The notes: generated from the sequence alone by a model not told the origin. A stretch of 64,000 nucleotides of DNA from Holtiella sp036655075 (GCF_036655075.1 NZ_JAVVQU010000008.1:1-64000), one strand, 5' to 3'. Shown: positions 51,041-60,924, counted from the stretch's first letter. Numbers and translations: made by a program.

Positions 51041-51075
51041 TTTACGGTCAAATTTATTATTAGGAGGTACTCACA

Positions 51076-51276
51076 ATGAACAAGGGTACAGTTAAATGGT
51101 TTAACGCAGAAAAAGGTTTCGGTTTCATCGCTAGAGAAGATGGAGATGACGTATTCGTACATTTCTCAGCTATCACAGGTGACGGTTTCAAAACTCTTGA
51201 AGAAGGTCAAGCTGTAAGCTTCGATATTACTCAAGGACCACGTGGCGCTCAAGCTGAAAACGTAGTTAAACTATAA
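51076..51276 (+). CDS. cspA: Cold-shock protein
   Basis: 66 residues, ATG after AGGAGGTAC. Both RNA-binding motifs are present (KGFGFIAREDGDDVFVHFSA). The protein binds single-stranded RNA and DNA and melts secondary structure at low temperature. Codon use is strongly biased (GGT, GTA, AAC), as for a highly expressed gene. A sharp terminator follows. Confidence 0.97.
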   Translation: MNKGTVKWFNAEKGFGFIAREDGDDVFVHFSAITGDGFKTLEEGQAVSFDITQGPRGAQAENVVKL

Positions 51277-51290
51277 TTTATAGTGATTAG

Positions 51291-51320
51291 AGGTAGAACC
51301 CTAGGTTCTACCTTTTTTTA
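51291..51320 (+). terminator. Terminator after the cold-shock gene
   Basis: AGGTAGAACC (51291-51300) and GGTTCTACCT (51304-51313) form a perfect stem with a CTA loop and a T7 run. Confidence 0.95.
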
Positions 51321-51407
51321 TTTCTACATACGTTGTATAAATAAAAGTGGTATGCTAGAATAACTGATAAAAGTTGACCAAAGATTACAATCAAGAAGAG
51401 GTGAAAA

Positions 51408-52337
51408 ATGAATTTTTTATTGAGTCTTATACAAGGTATCTTAGGCTTTGGTGTAAGTATAATTTCATTTATCTTTACATTACTTATAGCAATGATTGTC
51501 GCAGGAATTGCTGGATATAAAAGAAGAAATCCACTCATATGGGGATTGATTGCTTTTTTCTTCCCCTGGCTAATTTTTATTATGCCATTTGTTCCACAAA
51601 ACTATCCTAAATTTTCTGGAACATTAAGAAATAATCCTGCATTTAGAGGGAAAAATCCCGTTATTGCTTCTATTATGGCATTATCAGCTATTGTAGCAAA
51701 AATAGATGGAAGTATTACAAAAGAAGAAATTGATACTATTAAACAATTTGTAACCCGCTATTTTGGTATTCCAAGAGAAGCTTTAAATGAGTATGCAGAT
51801 GCTTTTACCTATGGGAAGGAGCACCCAGAAGAGTATGCAACCTTTGCTAGAATGATTCGTGACTACTATAATAGGCGAGATATTAGTTTAGCTATTGCTT
51901 ATTTACTTGTTTCACTTACTATGCAAGACGGTAAAGTGATGAGTGATAGGGAAGATGAACAAATCCGTAAGATTGTAGCAGAACTTGGTATTTCTGAGTA
52001 TGAATACCGCAGTATTAAAGGCTCTTTTACAGGTCAAGGGTATGACTATTATCAAGGAGGATTCCAAGGCGGTTATCAAGGAGGCTATGGACAAGCAGGG
52101 CACGGCGCCTATACTCAGTCTGTAGACCTTGCTAAAAAATACTGCGAAGTACTAGGCGTTAGCGAAGATGCTAGTATGTCAGATATTAAAAAAGCTTACC
52201 GTAAATTGGCTAAGGAATATCATCCAGATAAAATGGCATCAGAAAGTATGCCAGAAGAATATGTAAAGTTTGCAACTCAAAAAATTGCTGAGATTAATGA
52301 AGCTTATGAGTATTTAAAGAAAATAAAAGAAGTGTAG
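51408..52337 (+). CDS. DjlA-like membrane protein: TerB domain plus C-terminal J domain
   Basis: 309 residues, ATG after AAGAGGTG. Two N-terminal membrane segments (about 10-35 and 44-62), a TerB-type helical domain (IDGSITKEEIDTIKQFV, QDGKVMSDREDEQI), a Gly/Tyr/Gln linker (GGFQGGYQGGYG) and a J domain with the HPD tripeptide in KEYHPDKM. It would recruit DnaK to the membrane surface. It has the same order of domains as DjlA. Confidence 0.9.
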   Translation: MNFLLSLIQGILGFGVSIISFIFTLLIAMIVAGIAGYKRRNPLIWGLIAFFFPWLIFIMPFVPQNYPKFSGTLRNNPAFRGKNPVIASIMALSAIVAKIDGSITKEEIDTIKQFVTRYFGIPREALNEYADAFTYGKEHPEEYATFARMIRDYYNRRDISLAIAYLLVSLTMQDGKVMSDREDEQIRKIVAELGISEYEYRSIKGSFTGQGYDYYQGGFQGGYQGGYGQAGHGAYTQSVDLAKKYCEVLGVSEDASMSDIKKAYRKLAKEYHPDKMASESMPEEYVKFATQKIAEINEAYEYLKKIKEV

Positions 52338-52345
52338 TATTCGAC

Positions 52346-52380
52346 AAGAGATTCCATAAAACTATAGGAATCTCTTTTGT
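52346..52380 (+). terminator. Terminator after the J-domain gene
   Basis: AAGAGATTCC (52346-52355) pairs with GGAATCTCTT (52367-52376), followed by TTG and T. Confidence 0.8.
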
Positions 52381-52489
52381 TATTTCGCCAAGACTTTACA
52401 GAATGGTAAAACTTTGATAAAATTTATATGTTGTAATAAGTGTGTAATAGTTTTAACAAAGACAAAATAATTTAGTGACGTAAAGGATA

Positions 52490-54244
52490 ATGGAAACAAT
52501 GAAAACCTTTTTAGAATATATAAAACAAGGAAAACATACCTATAAGGTAGTTGCTGGAGTAGGGATAATAGGTATTACATTCGCATTGATTGGCATGCAA
52601 AATAATTCTTATGCTATTTCTGTAGATGGCAAAATAGTAGGGATTGTCAAGACAAAAGAAGAAGCTCAAGCGGCTTATGAAACGGTAGTAACGGATGTTA
52701 AAAGCGAGGCAGGAGTAGATATTGCAGTAAAAGAGACGATTACGGTAGAGCATGTTAACAGTAAGAAAGCAGAGATTCAAACATTAGAAGATTTAAAAAC
52801 GGTATTGCAAGAAAGCGTAAGCTATCAAATTGAAGCGTATGAAATTCTTGTAGATGGAGAAGTAAGAGCTGTTGTAGATAGTCAGCAGACTGCGGAAGCT
52901 GTTTTAGCATATATTGCTAAAAGTCATTTGCCAGAAGGCTCTAAGGTAGAACTAGATGTAAGAACGTTAGCTGAAAATCAAGTTGTAGAGGATGAAAGTG
53001 AGGCACCAGCACAGGAGATAGAGACACAGAAAAAAGCAGATGCTACCACCCAAGAAAGTGAAAAGCAAGGGGACTCAAGTTTTACCACTTCATCTTCACA
53101 AACGGAGATACCAGTAACAACTATTACTAATGTAGAAGGTGCTGTAGTAGAAGTTATAGAAGTACAAGATGCTTTAAAAGAGCCAGAAGTCAAATCTAAA
53201 GTTCAAGTAGCATCAATTGAAAAAAATGAACAGGATGAAGAAGTACCAGAAAACGGACAAAAAATAGTAAGAGATTTAAAAGTATTTGATTTTAATGAAG
53301 AAGTTATTGTCCGTAGTACATATGTAGAAGCAGAAGATATTGTTGGTGAACAAGAGGCAATTGATATTTTGCTTTCTAATACAGAAGAGATCGTAGAGTA
53401 TGAAATGCAAGAAGGCGATAATATTTGGGATATTGCCATAAACCATGGGACAACAATGGATCATATTTTAGAAATCAATCCTCAAATTGTAGATGAAACA
53501 CGTATGCAAATTGGTGAGATGATTAAGTTAGAAGTTCCAGAGCCGATACTTTCTATTTCCACAACAGAAGAAGCTACTTTTAAGGAACTTATTCCAGCGG
53601 ATATTGAATATGTAGAGTTTTCAGATTTGTACAAAGATGACACAAAGACCTATCAAGAAGGTCATGATGGTCTGAAAGAGATTACGGTATCTGTCCATAA
53701 AGTAAATGGTAAAGAAGTTGGGCGAGACTTAATTAGTGAAAAAGTATTAAAAGAAGCTAAGACAAAAGTTATTGCCTTTGGGACTAAAGAAAGACCTAAG
53801 AAAGTAACTTCTGATAAGGGAACATCTAATAAAGATAATTCAAGCGCATCAGTAAGTGGCAGTAATTCAGGTAAGTTTATGCATCCTTTAAATGGAGCGG
53901 GTAGATTGAGCTCACCATATGGTAGTAGATGGGGAACGTTCCATAGAGCTGTTGATATTGCAGCACCAGCTGGAACACCGATTTATGCTGCTGCTTCAGG
54001 AACCATTATTTATTCAGGATATAATAATGGAGGTTTTGGTAAACTTATTATTATTGATCATAATAATGGCTATCAAACATACTATGCACATTGTAGTAGT
54101 CTGTACGCACAAGTAGGACAAAAAGTGTCAAAAGGACAAAATATTGCAGGCGTAGGAAGTACAGGGAATTCAACAGGAAACCATGTCCACTTTGAAATAA
54201 GAAAAGATGGTACACCAATCAATCCATACAGCTATATTTACTAG
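52490..54244 (+). CDS. Cell-wall peptidase: LysM, G5 and M23 domains
   Basis: 584 residues. The membrane segment at residues about 20-38 (VVAGVGIIGITFALIGM) exports it. Then: an Ala/Glu-rich region with repeated stalk-like sequence, a Ser/Thr/Gln linker, LysM (QEGDNIWDIAINHGTTMDHI), a G5-type domain (VSVHKVNGKEVGRDLI) and M23 (SSPYGSRWG, HRAVD, HVHF). The M23 Zn ligands are the His and Asp of HRAVD and the final His of HVHF. It cuts peptidoglycan cross-links during growth or division. Confidence 0.93.
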   Translation: METMKTFLEYIKQGKHTYKVVAGVGIIGITFALIGMQNNSYAISVDGKIVGIVKTKEEAQAAYETVVTDVKSEAGVDIAVKETITVEHVNSKKAEIQTLEDLKTVLQESVSYQIEAYEILVDGEVRAVVDSQQTAEAVLAYIAKSHLPEGSKVELDVRTLAENQVVEDESEAPAQEIETQKKADATTQESEKQGDSSFTTSSSQTEIPVTTITNVEGAVVEVIEVQDALKEPEVKSKVQVASIEKNEQDEEVPENGQKIVRDLKVFDFNEEVIVRSTYVEAEDIVGEQEAIDILLSNTEEIVEYEMQEGDNIWDIAINHGTTMDHILEINPQIVDETRMQIGEMIKLEVPEPILSISTTEEATFKELIPADIEYVEFSDLYKDDTKTYQEGHDGLKEITVSVHKVNGKEVGRDLISEKVLKEAKTKVIAFGTKERPKKVTSDKGTSNKDNSSASVSGSNSGKFMHPLNGAGRLSSPYGSRWGTFHRAVDIAAPAGTPIYAAASGTIIYSGYNNGGFGKLIIIDHNNGYQTYYAHCSSLYAQVGQKVSKGQNIAGVGSTGNSTGNHVHFEIRKDGTPINPYSYIY

Positions 54245-54303
54245 AGGTGAAGAGATCTCTATGCAAGGTGATCTCTCTTACAAAATAAATAGTTCTAAAA
54301 AGC

Positions 54304-54360
54304 AAAGGTCTATGAAAACAGAAATTTCAGGTAGAATTTCTAGTTTCATAGACCTTTTAT
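54304..54360. terminator. Bidirectional terminator
   Basis: A 14-bp perfect outer stem (54304-54317 with 54344-54357) and an inner AGAAATT/AATTTCT stem separate the convergent peptidase and transporter genes. Confidence 0.88.
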
Positions 54361-54367
54361 TTATAGG

Positions 54368-55063
54368 TTAGACAAGAATAGTTTCTTGATACATGTGTTC
54401 TTCGATAATCTGTCCTTGATCCATAGAGACAATACGATCAGCTACTTGTTTGGCAAAACTCATATCATGGGTGATGATGAGCATACTCATGCCTTTTGTG
54501 CTTAAGCTTCTAATGACTTTAGCTACTTCATCTGTAAGTGTAGGGTCAAGTGCTGAGGTAGGCTCGTCAAAACACATCAGTTTGGGATTCATAGCAAGAG
54601 CGCGACCGATGGCTACACGTTGTTTTTGACCACCGGAAAGCTCATAAGGATAGCTATTGGCTTTTTCACCCAGCCCTAAAAAAGAAAGAATAGATAAGGC
54701 TTCTTTTGTAGCTGCGTCCTTAGATTGACCAAGTACACGAGTTGGTGCTTCGATGATGTTTTCCAAGACACTAAGGTGAGGGAAGAGGTTGAAATTTTGA
54801 AAGACCAAACCGATTTCCGTACGAAGTTCTTTAATTGCATTTTTATTCGAGTAGCGGCCATTTGATAGGAGATAGTTACCATTTAAGGAAATAGAGCCTG
54901 TGTCACACTTTTCTAGGTAGTTGATACTACGCAAAAAGGTGGTTTTGCCACCACCTGAGGGGCCCACAACAACTAAGACTTCTCCTTTTTTTACATGGAG
55001 GTTTACCCCGTTTAATACTTTATTTTTGCCATAGCTCTTATATAAGTTTTCTACAATTAACAT
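54368..55063 (-). CDS. Polar amino-acid ABC transporter ATPase
   Basis: 231 residues, ATG after AAGGAGG. Walker A GPSGGGKTT, signature LSGGQKQR, Walker B LMCFDEPTSALDP and ITHDMSF are all canonical, as is the GlnQ-type length. It is the third gene of a binding protein-permease-ATPase unit and drives uptake of an amino acid. Confidence 0.93.
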   Translation of the reverse strand: MLIVENLYKSYGKNKVLNGVNLHVKKGEVLVVVGPSGGGKTTFLRSINYLEKCDTGSISLNGNYLLSNGRYSNKNAIKELRTEIGLVFQNFNLFPHLSVLENIIEAPTRVLGQSKDAATKEALSILSFLGLGEKANSYPYELSGGQKQRVAIGRALAMNPKLMCFDEPTSALDPTLTDEVAKVIRSLSTKGMSMLIITHDMSFAKQVADRIVSMDQGQIIEEHMYQETILV

Positions 55064-55075
55064 GGAATAACCTCC

Positions 55076-55792
55076 TTATTGGTAATAAGCGTATTTTTTT
55101 TCTAGAATAGTCATAATTTTAGAAAGTACACCCGTGAGCAATAAATATACGACTGCAATAATAACCAGTGGTAATAATGAAGCGTCTCGGTTACAAGCGA
55201 TTTTTCCTACTTTTAAAAGTTCATCTAAACCAAGAATGTAAACAAGAGCAGTATCTTTGACTAAGGTAACGACTTCGTTTCCTACAGGTGGTAAAACACG
55301 TTTGATAGCCTGTGGGAAGATAATACGAAAGAATGTTTCCATAGAGGAAAGCCCAAGGACTTCAGCCCCTTCATATTGCCCTTTGTCAATAGAAGCAATA
55401 CCAGAGCGAAAGATTTCTGCAAAGTAAGCAGCATAGTTTAAGGAAAAAGCTACAAGTGCTGCAGGTAGGCGGTCAAAGGTGATGCCGATAAGTGGTAAGC
55501 CGAAGAAAACAAAAACAATTTGTAAAAGAAGGGGTGTACCACGTAGTATTAATATATAACATGAAGTAATTTTGTTTAAAATTTTAAACCGAGATACGCG
55601 TCCAAGGGCAATGACAATACCTAAAGGAATAGAGAATAATAAGGTCAATCCAAAAAGTTGTAGGGTGACACCTAGACCCTCTATGACTTGTGGCATAAGT
55701 TTCGCTGTGTAGTCCAAAAGATAAGCTAGATTTTCAGGTAAAGTTTGAAAAAAGGTTGTAAGTGCAGTGAAAAATGTAGTCAATGTGTCCAT
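55076..55792 (-). CDS. Polar amino-acid ABC transporter permease
   Basis: 238 residues, ATG after AAGGAGGAG. Five or so membrane segments and the binding-protein-dependent transport motif around EVLGLSSMETFFRIIFPQA, which contacts the ATPase. It pairs with itself as a homodimer, since only one permease gene is present. Confidence 0.92.
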   Translation of the reverse strand: MDTLTTFFTALTTFFQTLPENLAYLLDYTAKLMPQVIEGLGVTLQLFGLTLLFSIPLGIVIALGRVSRFKILNKITSCYILILRGTPLLLQIVFVFFGLPLIGITFDRLPAALVAFSLNYAAYFAEIFRSGIASIDKGQYEGAEVLGLSSMETFFRIIFPQAIKRVLPPVGNEVVTLVKDTALVYILGLDELLKVGKIACNRDASLLPLVIIAVVYLLLTGVLSKIMTILEKKYAYYQ

Positions 55793-55820
55793 GAACGGCT
55801 CCTCCTTGAGTTATAAGTCT

Positions 55821-56642
55821 TTATTTAGCAACATTGCTGCCAAACCATTTTGTTGCAATTTCTGCTACAGTCCCAGCTGCTTTCAGGTCTTCGTAAGCTT
55901 TGTTGAAAGCAGCTACTGCTTGAGTATCGCCTTTTGGGAAGCCTACGCCGTATTCTTCAGCACCAAAGTCTTCATCTAAAATACGATATTTGTCAGCGCC
56001 CTTTAAGTTAATGTAGTAACGGACAACAACTTCATCTGCGACAACAGCATCGATACGTCCTGTATCAAGATCCATTAACGCTTGATTGTTGTCTTCAAAA
56101 GTTACAGCTTTCCCATCTTTGAAAGAAGCGTATAAGTCAGTTTCTTTTTCCATAGCACTTACTGCACTGGACTCACTTTGTGCACCTACAGCTTTTGAGG
56201 CAAGGTCTGCTTTTGTCTCAATAGGAGAATCCTTAAGGACTACGACAATTTGTTTGTTATCAAGATAAGGTACAGAGAACTCTACTTTTTCTTTTCTGTC
56301 ATCTGTAATTGTATAGCCATTCCAAATCAGGTCAATGTTCCCAGATTTAAGTTCAGCTTCTTTCATAGACCAGTCTATAGGTTGAAGAATTAGTTCTTTG
56401 CCTAATTGCTCACCCATAGCACGGGCAAGCTCGATGTCAAAACCTGTAAGATCTCCGTTTTGGTCTCTAAAGCCAAGAGGTGCAAAGGTATCATCAAGGC
56501 CGACTACCCATTTATCTTTATCTATTTTTGACTGTGACGTTATGGGATCTGCAGTAGTTGGTGATGTTGAACAAGCAGCAAGGCTTAAAGTGAGCGTTGT
56601 TAAAGCAGCTATTGTTAAAACTTTCTTTAATGTCTTTTTCAT
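55821..56642 (-). CDS. Polar amino-acid-binding lipoprotein
   Basis: 273 residues from ATG 56642, after GGGGGAT; the longer reading to 56717 has no site. The lipobox SLAACS places the lipid-bearing Cys at about residue 26. FAPLGFRDQNGDLTGFDIELA and IDLIWNGYTITDDRKEKVEFS are hallmarks of family 3 solute-binding proteins for polar amino acids. It is first in the operon, as is typical where the receptor is needed in excess. Substrate is not resolved; a cystine- or glutamine-type ligand is possible. Confidence 0.92.
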   Translation of the reverse strand: MKKTLKKVLTIAALTTLTLSLAACSTSPTTADPITSQSKIDKDKWVVGLDDTFAPLGFRDQNGDLTGFDIELARAMGEQLGKELILQPIDWSMKEAELKSGNIDLIWNGYTITDDRKEKVEFSVPYLDNKQIVVVLKDSPIETKADLASKAVGAQSESSAVSAMEKETDLYASFKDGKAVTFEDNNQALMDLDTGRIDAVVADEVVVRYYINLKGADKYRILDEDFGAEEYGVGFPKGDTQAVAAFNKAYEDLKAAGTVAEIATKWFGSNVAK

Positions 56643-56826
56643 ATTAAATCCCCCTATAAGTTTGAAGTTGAAATGAATTATACAAACAATTTTATACAAA
56701 ATGTATTCTACTAACACTTTAACGCACTAAATTTGAAAAGTCAATAAGATAACATGAAATTTTTATAAAAATAATTTTAATAGTTTATAGTAAAAATATA
56801 ATGTATAGTGAAATATTAAAATATAT

Positions 56827-56887
56827 AATAAGAAAAAGGCTATAAAACTAAAGGAATTGACATTAGTTTTATAGCCTTTTTCTTATT
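56827..56887. terminator. 25-bp perfect inverted repeat, terminator
   Basis: The arms 56827-56851 and 56863-56887 are exact complements with an 11-base loop. It lies just past the MATE gene end on the minus strand. Confidence 0.9.
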
Positions 56888-56895
56888 GCATGATA

Positions 56896-58296
56896 TTAAA
56901 TCTTTACGTGAATCCATTTACCACTGGAGAAACGTACAATATTGAGAATGAGACGAAGGGTTTGGTCAAGTAAGAGCGCAAGCCAAGCACCGATAAGTCC
57001 AAATCCAAGCCAATAACATAAAATAAAAGTGATAATAGGCCTAATCATTAAAATACTAATGAAAGAAGTACGTGCTACGAATTTGGTGTCACCTGCACCG
57101 CGTAAAGAACCTGAGATGATGACCTGTGAAATTTGTAGTGGTGAGACAACAGCTACAATAAGCATAATTTGGCTAGCAAGGTTTACAATCATAGCATCAT
57201 CTGTAAAAAGTGATACTAACGGTTCGCGCAAGAATACGTAAATGAGGACTAAAAGTGTAGAGAAAATTAATCCAATGCGTTGTGCTGTTTTCCCATAAAT
57301 GATAGAAAGGTCAGCACGTTTTGCACCTAGGTTACGCCCAACAAGTGAAGATGCTGCCATGGCCATACCATCACCTAGGCTGAAAGTCATATTGAGGATA
57401 TTCATACATATTTGATGTGTTGCAAACGCAACAGTACCTAAGTTGGTAATCATTTTAGTATAGACTAAGAAACCAATACGCATACAAAGTTGTTCCACCA
57501 TGGCACTATTACTAATTTTAAAGATACCTTTTATAGTCACAAGGTCTAACTTCCAACTTTCGTTGAATTTAAGTTGAAGCTCTGTCTTAGAATGCAAAAT
57601 ACCATAAGTGGCAATGACAAAAGCTACAATGTTTCCAAGAACAGTGGCAACACCAGCCCCTAATACACCTAGTGATGGGAAGCCAAAATTACCACCAATG
57701 AGTAAAAAGTTAAAAATTAGATTGACTAAATTGGCTATTACATTAGTTGTCATAGCAATTTTTGTATTGCCTGCCCCACGTTGAGCTGCATTGATGTTGA
57801 GACTTAAGGCATTAAATACCATACCAATAACGATTGTTCTAAAGTAAAGAATGGCGTCGTGTAGGACATCTGCCTCCGCGCCCATCCAAGTTAAAATGGG
57901 CTTTGCAAAAAGAAAACCTATAGTTGCTAAAATAATAGAAAGCAGGCCGACAATAATAATGGATTGTCTAAGCGTCCTATTAGCACTTGCAAAATCTTCC
58001 TCACCGCAACGTCTTGCAACGATAGCTGTAACCCCTACATTGAGAGAAAAGATAATAGCAAGTAATATGAAGGTAGGTTGTTGTGTAATCCCTACTGCTG
58101 CAATGGCACTTGCACCAAGTACACCTACCATCATGGTGTCCATAGCAGAAACTAAACTTACTAGAATGCGTTCAAGTGCTGAAGGCCATGCTAAGTTCAT
58201 GGTGCTTTTGTAAATTTGTTCCGAGGGTGGTATACTGCCTAATTTTTGTGATTCCGCAATCATTTTTTGACATGAAAAAAAGTCTATCAGTTGCAT
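56896..58296 (-). CDS. MATE-family efflux transporter
   Basis: 466 residues from ATG 58296; a GTG at 58308 in the same frame is the alternative, and the GGGAG site at about 58309-58313 suits either. Twelve membrane segments in two similar halves; AWPSALERILVSLVSAMDTMMVG opens the first bundle. Probably Na+- or H+-driven export of drugs or metabolites. Monocistronic. Confidence 0.9.
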   Translation of the reverse strand: MQLIDFFSCQKMIAESQKLGSIPPSEQIYKSTMNLAWPSALERILVSLVSAMDTMMVGVLGASAIAAVGITQQPTFILLAIIFSLNVGVTAIVARRCGEEDFASANRTLRQSIIIVGLLSIILATIGFLFAKPILTWMGAEADVLHDAILYFRTIVIGMVFNALSLNINAAQRGAGNTKIAMTTNVIANLVNLIFNFLLIGGNFGFPSLGVLGAGVATVLGNIVAFVIATYGILHSKTELQLKFNESWKLDLVTIKGIFKISNSAMVEQLCMRIGFLVYTKMITNLGTVAFATHQICMNILNMTFSLGDGMAMAASSLVGRNLGAKRADLSIIYGKTAQRIGLIFSTLLVLIYVFLREPLVSLFTDDAMIVNLASQIMLIVAVVSPLQISQVIISGSLRGAGDTKFVARTSFISILMIRPIITFILCYWLGFGLIGAWLALLLDQTLRLILNIVRFSSGKWIHVKI

Positions 58297-58576
58297 CGTG
58301 TTAGTCACTCCCTAAGAGGATTTTCCTCTTCTACGCTATTTTAAAATTTATGATTTCAACATATTAATATACTATAATACATGCTATTTCACAAGAATAA
58401 AGGGAATAATAAGAAGAATATAAGGTGATTAGTTTGCAATTTGCATAAAAGTGTAAACTAAGTTAAGCTTAATAATAAAAAGAATGTAAAGTAAACATAT
58501 AAAATTGAAAATGAGTGCAATATCTTATAAACTATAAAACGACAAATATTAAAAGATACGATAAAAGGAGAAGCAT

Positions 58577-59467
58577 ATGACAATAGATTTTTTAATAGCA
58601 CCTCTTGTAGGTGGAATGATTGGGTATATTACAAATGGCATTGCTATAAAAATGCTTTTTAGACCTTTAAGGCCTATTTGTATAGGGGGCAAGCCACTAC
58701 CTTTTACACAAGGGCTTATTCCGAAGGAAAGAAACCGTATTGCAAAAAGTGTAGGTGCAGTAGTTGGGAGTGAGCTCATTGAGCCGGAAACGCTTAAGGA
58801 GACCCTTTTATCACAAGAGATGTATACTCATCTTGAACGTGCACTTGAAGAGTGGTTTGTAAGTACAAAACAGTCTGAAAAAACAATACGAACTTTTCTA
58901 TATGAGTTGAGCAATGAGCGTAATATTGAAGCGGCTGTAGCCAACTTAAAAGAGTTGAGTACAAAGAAGGCATACAATGCACTTATAGACCTTCATCTTG
59001 AAAAGACATTAGCTGAACGCGCAGTAGTAGAGCTTAAAGGTAACTTAGGCTTTTTGGCTACCTTTATGAATGAAAGTGTCATGAAAGGTCTAGAAGAAAA
59101 GATTGAGCAGATGATTTGTGAAATGCTTACAAACGAAGCAGAAAAAATGATTTATCAAGTGGTGGACCAAGAAGGGGATAAATGTTTAGAGTACCCGCTT
59201 AGTGAAATGGCCCTACAAATTGAGGCATACATGCCTAAAATCAAATACGCATTGATGAAACAGTATACTGAAATTATAGAAAAACAATTAACTAAATGGC
59301 TAGAAACTTTAAACATTAGTCAGATTGTAGAAGACAAAATCAAAAGTATGGATTTATTAGAGCTTGAAAAGCTGATTTTAGATATTATGAAAAAGGAATT
59401 AAGAGCTATAGTATGGCTAGGAGCTTTATTAGGGATGATTATGGGGCTTGTAATGAACTTCTTTTAA
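58577..59467 (+). CDS. DUF445 (YheB-like) membrane-associated protein
   Basis: 296 residues, ATG after AAAGGAG. It begins with a hydrophobic helix that includes GGMIGYITNGIAIKMLFRPLRP, a family signature, has a long helical middle rich in Glu and Lys, and ends in a C-terminal membrane segment (IVWLGALLGMIMGLVMNFF). The family is linked to sporulation or envelope processes in Bacillus but has no known activity. Confidence 0.85.
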   Translation: MTIDFLIAPLVGGMIGYITNGIAIKMLFRPLRPICIGGKPLPFTQGLIPKERNRIAKSVGAVVGSELIEPETLKETLLSQEMYTHLERALEEWFVSTKQSEKTIRTFLYELSNERNIEAAVANLKELSTKKAYNALIDLHLEKTLAERAVVELKGNLGFLATFMNESVMKGLEEKIEQMICEMLTNEAEKMIYQVVDQEGDKCLEYPLSEMALQIEAYMPKIKYALMKQYTEIIEKQLTKWLETLNISQIVEDKIKSMDLLELEKLILDIMKKELRAIVWLGALLGMIMGLVMNFF

Positions 59468-59496
59468 TAGATTAGGGATAAACTGAATATACTGAT

Positions 59497-59556
59497 TAGA
59501 GGTGCTAATGTAGCTTGATAGAAATTGGCCTGATGGACCATATGTTCCTACCTCTA
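59497..59556 (+). ncRNA. Candidate structured leader RNA of the cobalamin operon
   Basis: TAGAGGT (59497-59503) pairs with ACCTCTA (59550-59556). Inside are the hairpin GCTA/TAGC (59504-59514) and the hairpin GGCC/GGACC (59527-59539). A terminator follows at 59567-59611, 183 bases before cbiD. The conserved B12-box and the long cobalamin aptamer are absent. This may be an unassigned riboswitch, or simply a structured 3' end of the DUF445 message. Confidence 0.35.
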
Positions 59557-59566
59557 TGATGAGGAG

Positions 59567-59612
59567 AACTTGCTCATATCACTTTTTAATAAGGGAAAGG
59601 GCAAGTTTTTTA
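59567..59612 (+). terminator. Terminator ahead of the cobalamin operon
   Basis: AACTTGCTC (59567-59575) pairs with GGGCAAGTT (59599-59607), followed by six T. Confidence 0.8.
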
Positions 59613-59793
59613 TATATTAGAAATATGTTTGCCTTAGCATACAAAGCATGGAAGAGCAAATAGCCTACTGTATTTATGAGGAGAGTGTAGAGGTAAATGC
59701 AGGTATATGATCTAGATGAGATGAGAGTAGTTAGGGTTCTGGTGGAATAAATAAGATGATAGTCTTAAGGCTTATGAGGAAGGAGGATACTTA
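59613..59793. other. Leader of cbiD without recognisable element
   Basis: A 20-codon frame starting at 59649 lacks a ribosome site. Otherwise only the AAGGAGGA site of cbiD (59780-59787) is visible. Confidence 0.5.
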
Positions 59794-60921
59794 ATGGAGT
59801 CTTATATTGTAAAGGGTCAAGAAAGACTGAGACTAGGGTATACAACAGGGAGCTGTGCAACAGCAGCGGCAAAGGCGGCAACTTGGATGCTACTTACTCA
59901 AGAAGTAATAGATGAAGTGGTGCTCAACACACCTAAGGAGATAAAACTAAATTTAGAAGTGTGTGAAAGCGCTATCACAAAAGTAGAAGCGCTATGTGCC
60001 ATTGAAAAGGATGGGGGAGATGATCCAGATGTGACACATGGAATGAAAATCTATGCCAAAGTCTCACGAAATAGTGGTGATAAAATACATATAGAAGGAG
60101 GGGAAGGTATAGGGCGCGTGACCCAGCCAGGACTTTGGTGTAAGGTGGGAGAAGCAGCTATTAATCCAGTCCCACGGCAGATGATAGAGCAGGAAGTCGT
60201 GGAAATATGCAAAGCAGTAGGATATATGGGAGGCATAGATGTGCTTATTTATGCACCGGCAGGTAAGGAAATAGCACGAAAAACCTTTAATGCTAGACTT
60301 GGTATAGAAGGAGGCATTTCTATATTGGGGACCAGTGGCATAGTAGAGCCCATGAGTGAGCAAGCTCTTGTTGAAACAATTAAAGCGGAACTTAGAGTGC
60401 TTAAGGCAAGAGGTATAGCGCAAATTTTAATTTGTCCAGGTAACTATGGAAGGGATTTTGCCAATACCATAGTGGGGTTAGACCTAGAGAAAGGGGTTAA
60501 ATATAGCAATTATCTGGGTGAAACATTAGATGAGATTACCTATTTAGGATTTGCACAGGTGCTGCTAGTAGGACATGTAGGGAAACTGGTAAAGGTTGCT
60601 GCAGGAGTGATGAATACCCATTCTAAGTATGCGGATGCACGGTTGGAAGTTCTAGCGACCCATGCAGCTTTATGTGGTTATCCTCAAGAGGTCATACAAA
60701 GTATTATGGAGAGTGTAACTACAGAGGGTGCTTTAGAATTACTTAAACAAAATGCAAATTATGAATGTGTTATTAGGAGCATTATAAAAAAGATAAAAGT
60801 ACATATAGACTTTAGAGTGAGGCAGAAAGTACAAGTAGAGATTATGATTTTTGGAGAAAAGGGATTGATAGGTGAAAGTGAGGGTGCAAAAGGTTTGGTA
60901 CAAATTTTAAGGAGGGGATAG
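59794..60921 (+). CDS. cbiD: Cobalt-precorrin-5B (C1)-methyltransferase
   Basis: 375 residues, ATG after AAGGAGGA. LRLGYTTGSCATAAAKAA and EKDGGDDPDVTHG are hallmark CbiD motifs. It methylates C1 of the corrin ring with S-adenosylmethionine in the anaerobic cobalamin route, in the cytoplasm. It heads the operon; the next gene begins three bases after its stop. Confidence 0.95.
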   Translation: MESYIVKGQERLRLGYTTGSCATAAAKAATWMLLTQEVIDEVVLNTPKEIKLNLEVCESAITKVEALCAIEKDGGDDPDVTHGMKIYAKVSRNSGDKIHIEGGEGIGRVTQPGLWCKVGEAAINPVPRQMIEQEVVEICKAVGYMGGIDVLIYAPAGKEIARKTFNARLGIEGGISILGTSGIVEPMSEQALVETIKAELRVLKARGIAQILICPGNYGRDFANTIVGLDLEKGVKYSNYLGETLDEITYLGFAQVLLVGHVGKLVKVAAGVMNTHSKYADARLEVLATHAALCGYPQEVIQSIMESVTTEGALELLKQNANYECVIRSIIKKIKVHIDFRVRQKVQVEIMIFGEKGLIGESEGAKGLVQILRRG

Positions 60922-60924
60922 AAG

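Noticed and set aside
59649..59711. 20-codon ORF before cbiD
   Set aside because: No ribosome site and no sign of conservation or structure.
59468..59793. Classical cobalamin riboswitch before cbiD
   Set aside because: No GCCACTG-like B12 box and the structured part is far too short for that aptamer.
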